DNA from: Dreissena polymorpha
Lineage: Eukaryota > Mollusca > Bivalvia > Myida > Dreissenidae
Reading direction: 5' to 3'
Assembly: GCF_020536995.1 (NCBI RefSeq)
Contig: NC_068363.1
Coordinates: forward strand, 7,153,350 to 7,217,349
Length of the DNA stretch: 64,000 bases
Made by a program: the position numbers and the translations under genes. Each line of letters begins with the position of its first letter. Position 1 is the stretch's first letter. The notes below the pieces were generated by a model. It made no database searches. It had not been told where the DNA came from and saw nothing but the letters and a program-made list of their open reading frames with translations. Shown piece by piece: positions 51,501 to 63,500 of the stretch.

Positions 51501-54500
51501 CATTGACACATTTTTTGCATTTCTGATTCGGAAAAAATAATGAATTTCGTTGGTGATTTTCCGATGAGGTTGCTTTCGATTCGTGGATCGGTCAATACAC
51601 GAAAACAACGAAAATATGTGTACCAATAGTTTTGAATGACTTTACAATATGTATTTTAACTATTTGTATTACTATCACTATTAATATCATTTACCGTATA
51701 AGATATAAGATTCGGTATAGTATGACACTAGTACTACTTTACCGAATGAAATTAATAAAAGTTTTCCGTTTTATGTTCTTCACTGTATAATGTATAAATG
51801 ACATCATTTTCATTAATAATATGTCTGTCACCATCATAATATGTTTAAACTATCGCGAGGAAAAGACCCACATTGAACTTTAGTTCTTACCCTTGTTCCA
51901 TAATGTATGTATGGGAAAATGTATACATTGTACAATGTAATTATTTGCTTTTGGAAGTAAAATATGTTTTAAGTAAAAGTATTTCTGAAGACGGCTTCTG
52001 TCTTAAAATTACTAATAACAGTTTGTCTAAATATTAAATAAAGTGTCATCTCATCATCGCATTCAGCATGTATTTATCAACGAATCATCAAAGTAAATTA
52101 AACACTTTATTGTTATGTATTTATGTTGACTTCACAATAGTTGGCAATAATATATTCCTAGAATTGCCACTAAAAATAAATTAGAAATATTGGCATGTAA
52201 AATACTCGTAGAGAGGACAGTCACTAGCAGTAGACACTAACAAAGACAAAACAATGAATTTACAACAACATTTTATGTGTTTTAGATAAAATAAACGTAA
52301 GTCGCACGCAAATAGCAAAACAATAGACCACTGCTTCATTGTTTGTGTTTTTATTTCCACTGTGTTTTGAAATTTGTTATAAGTCTTTAGGTTATGAATC
52401 GCCATAAATCTTTACGGACTAGATAGTTGCATATGGAACAATTAAAAACAGTTGTTGAAATAATTTTTCTTCATAATTAAAGTGTTATCTAAGAATTGTG
52501 TTTTATTCACAATCAAACGTCTATTGCTGTCCTGTACGTGTATTGTTTGTTTTTAAATACGCCGTGAAATACATACTATGACTTGAAAACGATGCGTTAA
52601 TTATAAATAATACATAATAAGGCAATATTTAGACGAGCTTTATTTACATAATAAAGCTTCTTAGATTTTATTTTTTTCAACTTGATAGATCGCACTGCTA
52701 ACTTTACCAATAAGCATTCATTAGGAGAGTTTGTATAGTAAAATTGTTGTACTAATGTATAATGGTATCTGCAATACATGCGTGATTTAAGCCGCGCTCT
52801 CGTAAAACGTGTATTAATGCTCACGCGGAATGTGTCGTCCAAGAATTATCATGTGCTGACAGCAAAGGCTAATCAGGGACGACGCTTTCTACCTGTAGAA
52901 GGTTTTGTTTAAAACAGACTTCCTTTAAACGAAAAAAAATCCTTAAAAGCGGAAAGTATCGTCATGGATTAGCATCTGCTGACTAAACAAACAAATCTGG
53001 GACGACACTTTACGCGCATGTATTAAGCCCGGTTTTCCCAGAGCAAGGCTCATTAAGGCAGTTGCTTATCATTTCCATTTCCAGTATCCACAGGAGCCCA
53101 TTAGGCGTCGCCGCAACGAATACGAACAGCCTCCGGATATTGGGGTAGGTTGGAGTGTGCTCTCTTTATATTCATTTTATAAACAGCATATTCATGTGTT
53201 ATGAATAAGACATTAGCCTCGCCCTAGGAAAATAGGGCTAAATGTTCGTGCGTATAGTGTCGTTCCAGATTAGCCTGTGCTGTCCGCAGACACTGATTAG
53301 GTACGATACTTTCCGCTTTTATTGTATTTTTCGTTTCAATGAAGTCTCTTCTTAGCAAAAATCGAGTTTATGCGGAAAGTGCCGTCCCTTGTAAGCCTTT
53401 GCTGACTGCACAGGCTAATCTGGGACGGCGCTTTACGTACATGCATTAAATCCCGTTTTCCCAGATCGAGGCTCACATGTTTGTATATGTTTCATATGTC
53501 TCTATGTATTTGTCTCGAGGCTTACATGTCTCTATGTATTTGTCAATCTCTTTTCGAGAAAAAAGCACCATTGGCAGATGTGCATTAGCAAAACTTTCAG
53601 ACGTTAAGAAAACACGAAAGAACCATATAGGTTGTACTGAATATTTTTGCGAAGTAAATTCTGAAAGGGTTTATGTAGCGACTTTTAGTTTGGCTCTAAA
53701 CATAATAGTATACCACGTGCTTAATGTTTAAACGTTTATCTGTTCTTAAAATTGCTATGCAACTCACTTAAAAACAGTATGAAACAAAACACAGCAAATG
53801 TTTGTAAATGCTTTGTGGAATGTTGTTCCTATTTGATTTTGAATGCCATTTGTTCTTGAGCGTATTACCGGTACTTCTCAAAAAAAAAATATACATAAAG
53901 TACGACTATATTTTTGATTTTCTTGTTACACGTTTACAGTACGGAATAAAGGTATCAACATTTATATTTATTTTGGCTCCAACACATTCTGAAACCTTTT
54001 CCATACCTTTCAACACCTGACATTTCTTAGTTTTCTAATCGTTCAAAATTAAGAACTTTCGTAGATATTTTGGATTCTTAACTTACATATTCCCGTAGAT
54101 TAATGAAGCAACGAGAGCTGCTAATTCGCTTAAATTTGCGATTCCCAATGAAAAGAACTTATGTTTGAAATATTATTATAAGTTACACATTTGAGAACAA
54201 AAACGTTCTTATTTATTTCTGTCTAAACAAACTTAGTAAGGAAGCCATATTATACTTACATCGAAAATTTAACACACTCAGATGTGTATTGCACGAAGTT
54301 ATGAATTAGTGGGCATACAGATTGTTTAACATTAAAATGAGTACTGATTAAGGAAACAGCATGTATTAATCTACATGTTAAAGTTTGCATGAAGACGTGT
54401 TAACATTACGATAAGTCTAGAATGCAGAAGTTGTTTGAATGAGTTTTTCCATTAAAAAGTGGACTGCCTTGTGAGCTACATAGACCATAGAATGCTTGCT

Positions 54501-57500
54501 GTACATTCTCTTTCAACGCATATTCAACAAATGCAGAATAACTGTATTTTTAGTAATTTAAATTTATAAATAATAAACTATTTGAAACCTAAATTGAACA
54601 GTTTTATTTCAATACAACTTTGGTGCTTTCATATTAATTTTTTATATTGTTTTACAAATAAATTGCCTTGTGAATTGCATGCATCGGGTATTTGTTATGT
54701 GTTTTTTTCACTTATGTAAAACTGTATTCCTTTAATATGGGAACTCATTGTTTAGCTAGGTTACCTGCAAATTATTGTTGCTATTAAAACACAAGTAATT
54801 CAATAAGTGTTACATTTTACAATAACACTATTACTTCTGCGGATTCTTTAAAAAAAATCGTATAAAATGTACTTTCTGAAAATCGATTTCCGAACTTTAT
54901 GCTATAAAATATAGCCTGTATCTTGATATAATAAGTATTGCTCTTTGGACGCTGTTCTGTGTTATGTATCGTGATTTTGTTTTACAGTACGATCCATACG
55001 CTGCCGAACAGCAAAACTCTAAGGTAAGGACGATTACACAGTCTTGTATTCGAGGCTTGCCTTTCAAAAAAAACAGGCGTAATGTACGCGCAAATATTGT
55101 CCGAAATCAATCTGTATATTTCAAATAGGGAGATCCGGCACGACAATTTCCGTTGTTATGGCATTTTCTAATTTAATCTTATTACTTTGAATTAAAATTC
55201 AAAGTAGGCGGATATTTCCTTTGTGAATCAGCCTTTTTCGGACATTAAAAAGCTGACTTTACCTTATGGTCAGGGATAGCACAAAATAACCGTGCATGGA
55301 GTTTGAGTTTCATACGTCAACCCTTGTTTCTTGTTTACCCATTTATGCCTAGTGGACTATCCCATACTTCTAAATTGGATCAATTTATTTCCAAAATTAG
55401 GGATGTCTAGTATATTTATTTCTATATTTAGAATATTTCTTACAGAAATTCCTTTAAGCAAACAGCGCAGACCCATCATGCCAAGGCCTTTTTTTCTAGA
55501 CGCTATGCATAAATGGGTTTATGTATGTTAAAAATATTTGATGGCATATAACCAACAAAAAGCAGATACATTATACAAATAACCATATATTTGAAAGAAC
55601 ACAGCAGTAATTGTCCATATATTGAAACAAAAAGAATTCGCACAATATGTATTTTCGGTAAATCAAATCTATATCGTTTATAATAGCTTGTTTCTCATTT
55701 TATTTTCTTAGTATGACTCAGTAAGTATATACCACTTCAGTCCTAGGTCTGCGTCTCCTTCCGTACCCCCTCCCTGTAATTTATTTACCTTTTTTACCAT
55801 GGTTCGGTAATTCTAACATGTCTTTCAATAGAAATTAACCTGCGTCTTCATCGATAGAACATCATTCCAACTGTCAAACTGTCTGTCGTTGAACATTATA
55901 ATAAATAACTAATAATACATATGAGTCGTGTTCTGAGAAAACTGGGCAAAATGCATGTGCGTAAAGTGTCGTCCCAGATTAGCCTGTGCAGTTCGCACAG
56001 GCTAATCAGGGACGACACTTTACGCTGTTATGACATTTTTCGTTTTAATGGAGTCTCTTCTTAGCAAAAATCCAATTAAGGCGGAAAGTGTCGTCCCTGA
56101 TTAGCCTGTGCGGACTGCACAGGCTAATCTAGGACGACACTTTACGCACATGCATTATGCCCAGTTTTCTCAGAACACGACTCATATATTATACATAATA
56201 TTATAACAAACCATATTTCTCTATATGTTGTTCGTATATCTTGCAGTGCTAGTAATATACTATTTTTTGTTCATGATATATTAATAACTTTCGAATTGAA
56301 TACTTTGTAGTTAAATTATTATTAAATCATTATTTAAATTTGGTAAAGATCATATTTATAACATACTCGAGCCCAAACGAAATACCGGACTTAAAATTCC
56401 GTACCTCTTTACGACAGCTCACGAAATTTACGCAACGCATTTATGCACCGTAACTATGAATGCGGTGTTATATTAGTCGTAAGTTTTGTCTTTAAATGTA
56501 AACACTTTTCTGACATTTCGTTTTAATAGCGACGTGACGCATCATCAAAAGGGGGCGAAGTAAGTATATGCATGGGTAATTGGGACATGCTAATAAACAT
56601 ATAACCTTCTTTTAACGTCAATAAACTTTTTTTTCTTTCTTTCTTTTAATTATCACTGAGCAAGGCATATACTTAGACTATGACATGGTAAGAATATAAT
56701 ATGGTTTCATTATTTGAATAATTATCACTGCATTATAAGTATTATTAAGTCAGAAGTGCTAGCCTATATGCATATTGATATTAAGATATAAGATGTGATG
56801 TCTTGTTATTTAGGATGACATGTATTAAGTATACCGGTACATTTCAAATGAAGACGTATACTCAGAAATCATGCCGTAAAATTTAAGACATATTGTGTTG
56901 AATGATACTTTAGCTATTTCATCGTTGAACGATTCTATTAAGGCATGATATTGTTATTTATGTAAGGTTGTCATAAAACATTTTTTCTTACTCAACAAAC
57001 AAATAAATACTCTGCCGTTAACTCATTCTAAGCACTATTCATTTCTCATAAAAAGTATCCTGTCTTATTTACGGATCAGTGATTTCTTGACCCCGTTATT
57101 GTTCTTCCGTGATCCCGTCGGCGTCATTTATCTGTATATGTCAGTCTTCTACCATTTTCTCCAAGTCTTCTCGCGATCTCTCGCTGTCTTCTCGCGATCT
57201 CTCGCTGGAAGATGGGCATGGAGTGAGTATGAGCAAGCGTGTGTCGTGACGATTATAACCTACTTATTCGGAAAATGTTCAGCTAGTTATTTAACAAAAC
57301 ACAAATTTATATATTCATTTCCTGAACACAAACACCAAGAACTCGCACAGCTGTGGACATGTTTGGTACAAATTGCGGATGCTTCATGACTTGTACACAA
57401 CAATGGAAATGTGTGATTTTGCAATTTAATAGAATAGTTTCAAAGGGCATAAATAAATGAAAGTGTCTTTCATTAGATGGTGGTGATGGACCATAGCTGA

Positions 57501-60500
57501 GTTTGGGTGTGAACAACGTGTTACTGGCAGAAGTGTACGAGTGTTGATAGAGTGTGCACCCAAATGATGATATTGTGATACAACTAGAATGCCAACTTAA
57601 AATAATAAGCATTTCATCTAGTCTTATTACAATGTATACCGTTCGGTCTTGTTGTTTTTAAGTGTTTTTTTATGGTAATAAACTCTTCTTTAACAACTAT
57701 GAAGAAAGTTTCATGCTTTTGATTTCAAGCCTAACTCTTATCGCATCTTCTTTTAATTCGTGAAAAAAACACTCATATGTTCATAGACCTTTAACATATA
57801 TATTTACCAAAGCAATCAATCATACGTTTGCATCTGTGGTAATTTTTGGAGTGTGTTTTGGTTGTGGTAAATACATTTAAATTATTTTCCATGCCATGTG
57901 TTACAAACGATATTTATTTTTATAATGAATGATGGTACTATGATTGTTTAAATTCTCGAAAGAAAGTCATATAGATTTGTTTGGCATTTTATCTCTTCCT
58001 TTTGTAAGCCTTCGTCATCAACGTATCTTTATCCAATAATGTATGATGAATGAAATGTTCATAAATACGCTTTTATCACTGCTATCGTATTTTGCATTAT
58101 ACATTGATTTAAATCATATTGAAGAGTACGCCATGCATTCATTATAACAATAAACATACATTTGCATCCACCACATATTCATTACATGTCAGAACCATTG
58201 CACGTTGTGGCATATAAAGTGATGATGAGGTTCTTAAATATCGATACTTCTTTGACCAGTCGTGCAGCCATGATTCATTACACGCATGATTTTCTCAAAG
58301 TCAACATACACATTATTACGGAATCCAGATAGTGCCATCTATAATCTCGCACTTCTTTCATCAAGCGCGACACTAGACACACGAAGCGATACTTGATCTT
58401 TTTCTTGACAGTCGCGGCGATACTTGATATTTTTCTCAAGTATCAAGTATCGCCGCGACTGTCAAGGAAAAAGATAAAGTATCGCTTCGTGTGTCTAGTG
58501 TCGCCATTGATGAAAGAAGTGCGAGATTATAGATGGCCCTATCCGGATTCCGTACATTATAGCACTCGCCACTCTGAATAAGCAGACGATCTGTGAAATG
58601 AAATTTATCTTACGGAGAATTCCGAAGATATTCGATGTATCACGATTGATCTAACGGAAGATTCCTGATATATTCGGTGTATCCCGATTGATTTTAATGA
58701 GATAGTCGGTGTAACTTTATTCATGTTATGGAGGATTTCGGAGATAGTCGATGTACCGCGATTTATCTTACGAATGTTTCCGGAGATAGTCTATGTATCA
58801 CGGCATATCTTACGGAGGATTCCGGAGTTAGTGGATGTTTGACGATTGATATAACGAGGGAATCCGGAGATAGTCGATGTATCACGATTTTTGCACTGAC
58901 CTCATTGCAGCCTCATCCCGGTTGGATCCTGCTTCTCCGCTTCCATCGAGACGGTATCGCGCAGGTGAAGCGGGCTCTCCTCATGTGTCAGAAGCATATC
59001 GAACAGGACATGGGCAGAATCATGGGCATAGCTCTCTCTTATGGTGTAAGTAAAATCATGGGCATAGCTGTATCTTATGGTGTAAGTAGAATCATGGGCA
59101 TATCTCTCTTTAATGGTGTAAGTAATATCATGGACAAAACTCTCTCTAATGGTGTAAGTAGAATCATGGGCATAGCTCTCTCTTATGGTGTAAGTAGAAT
59201 CATGGGCATAGCTCTCTCTTATGGTGTAAGTTGAATCATGGGCATAGCTCTCTCTTATGGTGTAAGTTGAATCATGGGCATAGCTCTCTCTTATGGTGTA
59301 AGTAGAATCATGGGCATAGCTCTCTTTAATGGTTTAAGTAGAAAGATGGGCATAGCTCTCTTTAATGGTGTAAGTAATATCATAGACATAGCTCTCTCTT
59401 ATGGTGTAAGTAGAATCATGGGCATAGCTCTCTGTAATGGTGTAAGTAGAATCATGGGCATAGCTGTATCTTATGGTGTAAGTAGAATCATGGGCATATC
59501 TCTCTTTAATGGTGTAAGTAATATCATGGACAAAGCTCTCTCTAATGGTGTAAGTAGAATCATGGGCATAGCTCTCTCTTATGGTGTAAGTTGAATCATG
59601 GGCATAGCTCTCTCTTATGGTGTAAGTAGAAAGATGGGCATAGCTCTCTTTAATGGTGTAAGTAGAAAGATGGGCATAGCTCTCTTTAATGGTGTAAGTA
59701 ATATCATGGACAAAGCTCTCTCTTATGGTGTTAGTAGAATCATGGGCATAGCTCTCTTAAATGGTGTTAGTAATATCACGGACTAAGCTCTCTATAATGG
59801 TGTAAGTAGAATCATGGACATAGCTCTTTCTTATGGTGTAAGTATAATCATGGGCATAGCTCTCTCTCTCTCTCTAATTGCCATAATGTTGGCAGGATCA
59901 TGGGAATAGTTCTCTCTTATGGTTTAAGTAGAAGTAGTGACAATACAATATTTATCCCACTTTTACAGCGAAATCGGTTGATTAAAGCCCCGTTGATTAA
60001 ATTTCATCTATAATCAACGGCAAGGCTATAATCAATGGCACGAAATGACGTCATCAACTGCCGAACCGGGACTACTTTTTCCCACGCACCTCGTCACCTG
60101 TATTTGCCAAGTGCATCAATAATAAAAACAATCTCAAATGTTTGTCAACCTTAATGACCTTAAAACAAAGGAAAGTAGCAAAAACGAGTTTTTTGTCATT
60201 TATTGTCATTAAAACCTAGTATTAGGTAAATTTAACACTATGCAAATAGGTTCTGTTGTTGTTGCTCCCCTTTGAAGAAGTCAGTTCGAGTTGCTCCCCT
60301 TTGACCGTAGAAAACAATCGTCTGGACCAAGAAATCCTGTGTTCATTTACAAGCTGTACTCGGATATGCGTCCATCTGATTTTTCTTCAAAGCATCTTTT
60401 CTACCTGGTAATACGCACAAATGACACTGCATCCCGGTGATTCTTGCGTCAACAATTGGGTGTCAACAAGTTAGGTCAGATGCTGAAGGCCATGGCAAAA

Positions 60501-63500
60501 GACGCCGGCTTTCTCAAGCACAAGAGAATAACGAACCACTCAGTTCGCAAATTACTGGTCCAAAAACTTCGAAATGCAAACATTCCACCCACTGAAACCA
60601 TGGCCATAACAGGGCACAAAAATGTCCAGTCCATAACCAATTATTCCAACATATCTGTTGAACAACAGCAAAAGTGATCATTCTTGCTCAGTCCAGTAAA
60701 TGTTACAATCCAACAGATTCCTCTTGTTTACCTTCATGCACCGAAACTATGGCCGAAATGCAGCCCAGACAACCACTGTCTACCGTCGAACAAGTTGATC
60801 TTGATGTTCGCCCCACCCAGTCACTTCACCAGCAAATGTCTTTCTCTAGTTCGAACAACTTTGCCTCACAATTCTTTGGTGCCACTTTCAACATTCAAAA
60901 TGTTAATGTATATAATTAGCTTAAATCCAAGTAATCTTTGTTATTTCGTCACGAAATAACCACATATTATAACAAAGAAGCAAATATTGTGCACCTCGTG
61001 ATCGACTCGATAGTTTGATATCGAAAGTGAATTGTGTGTGGTGTTAGGCTACGTTGTAAACAAATGTAGTTCCTTGTATATAACAACTTAATGTCATATT
61101 GATATCATAAAACTTAAAGATTTGCAATTCAATATGATTAAAATTGTAATTAATAACGCTCGACACTTTGTTACAGAACGATATTCTGATTTAAAAAAAT
61201 GATTATTTGATCAGCGGTTATTTTTGGAACGCGGAGTAATACACTGACCTTGGTTACACTACAGTCATTATCAAAGTACGACAAACACTCATGAAAACTT
61301 ATTTTGTTTAAATAAAAAAAGTTTACTGAATAAAAAGTGGGATAAATAGAATAATAGGTTAGTGTTGATTATAGATCAGGTTTATCATGCTCGGCACGAA
61401 AACGAAAAAGCACTCGCCAAGGCTCGTGCTTTTTGTTTTCTAAGCCTCGCATGATAAACCTGATCTATAATCAACACTAACCTATTATTCTCTATTTATA
61501 CAATATTTTTACCATGCAATACTCTACAAACAATTGAGGTGTGTTTCGCGTTGGGAAATTTCGCATACGATAGGGAGGTGACAATACAATCTTTATGCAA
61601 TACAATTATTAACAAAAAATGGAGGTGTGTTTCGTGTTTTGAAGGTTCGCATACGAGAGGGAGGCGACGCCTGGGTGACGTTCGGGCGCATGCGTCATTT
61701 CGGGGGCGGAAACTGGGACGTCCAGCAGTCCCCCACCCAGGACGAGACCAACTACTGCGTCCTTGCAATATACTATCCGTCCTTGACCAGAGCAATACAA
61801 TGGTTCGACAGGTAACTGAATTGGTGTTTCGCGTTATTCGAGGATCTGGTTCTGACTGGTAGTATTGTACAGTTTCCTACGGTGACATAGAGGGACATTC
61901 ACTTCTCTTTTTTGACTGTTTTAAATTACACTCCTCTTGTTTCTATCTCGTTCCCACGGCATACTTTCTCGTAGGAACGACTTACTAACTCGTGGAAACG
62001 AGTAAGCTATGTCGCTCGAACGACTAAAAATGTCGAGGGAAAACAACAGAAAAAAGGAGTCCAACACTAAATAAAAGAGAGGTGCAATGAAAAAGAGCGG
62101 TTCAGTAGATAAAGACGAGATGCATTGAACAAAAGAGGAGAGAATTTTACGTAACTCGAGGGAACGACTTACTAACTCGTGGGGACGAGATAGCAATGCC
62201 GTGGGAACTACTTACTAAGTCGAGGGAACGCGATCGAACAAAGAGGAGTGCAAAACTAAATAAAAGACCGTTGCAATAAATTATTTTGTTTTATCCACTT
62301 TAAAAATCATTTACTAGATGGTCAAATGATATCATATATACTAGTCATACGACAAACTGACCGAGACGCAGCTGAGGTCAATGTGTTTGTGACTGTTGTT
62401 ATGGTCAGGGAATTTGAGTTACTATTATTTAGCCTCTTGCTTATAACTGTTTATCAAGCCACGTTATATGTCAGCTTTTACCAACGCTACACGACCAACT
62501 TTTTGTAAATAAACAATAACATGCGCACCAATCATTGTTTAGCAATGACGTGGTTATTGTTTGTCCTCACTGCATTCTCACAAACGGCATCCTAAGGTCT
62601 GGCAACAGTGACCAATGCCAGCAATATTAAGCCCCGTCACAATAAAACATTTAAATCATTTGTACGTAATGTATTTTATGTAGCCGACTAAGTGTTTGAT
62701 TATTTACTTGCAAATAAAATAACAAAATGCAACCAATCTTACTAAGCCCCCTAACTAAAAAATATAATACAAATAAATAATGAAATCAATAAACTACGAA
62801 AGGACACAAACTAATCAATACATTATCGCGATATAGCACAAAGCTATCATTAGAAAACCCCAATAATATGAAGCTTAAAATTGAAACTGTATCCTTGACA
62901 AATTGAATAAATAATATTCTTTAAGCGTGCTATCAACAGGACACCGTTTGATCATTTTCAGAGACTCGATGTTCAAACAGAAGGATTTCCCAACGCCTTA
63001 CACGACTGACTGCATCGCTCTGCCTCTCAACTCCAGTGTGGACACAAGTAGGTGCTTTGTTAATAATTCTGGGCAAAGTGTGCGGTTCATCACTTTGGAC
63101 ACAAGTATGTTTTGGGTGAATAGTTCTGGGCAAAGTGTGAAGCTCATGTGGACGCAAGAAGGTTCTTTGTGAACATTCTGGGCCAAGTATGATGCTTATG
63201 TGGACGCAAGTAGGTTCTTTGTGAATAATTCTTGACCAAGTGTGAGGCTCATGGCGACGCAAGAAGATTCATTAAACAAAATTTGGCCAGGAGGGCTGCT
63301 TATTATGTGGACACAAGTAGGTTATTTGTGAATAATTCTGGACTAAATATGAGTTTCTTTCGCCCGGATGAATCCGACTTGGATCATCTGTTCTAATGCA
63401 GTTATGCGAAGGATACGATTTACAGATGGTAAGCAATGTGGTTTGGGATAGTGATTGTAAGATGGTAGATCCAGTATTTGATGCCTTTTTGGGCGATCTA

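Larger units (their letters stand above)
59949..61500 (+). mobile_element. Crypton-like tyrosine-recombinase element with inverted ends (gene B intron 12)
   Basis: TATTTATCCCACTTTT (59949-59964) and its exact inverse AAAAGTGGGATAAATA (61333-61348) mark the ends. On the right they merge into a foldback hairpin reaching about 61500. An 11-bp direct repeat ATACAATATTT lies at 59943-59953 and 61498-61508. Inside (about 60300-60917) is a broken recombinase gene. The same end structure recurs at 27296-28656. Confidence 0.7.
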
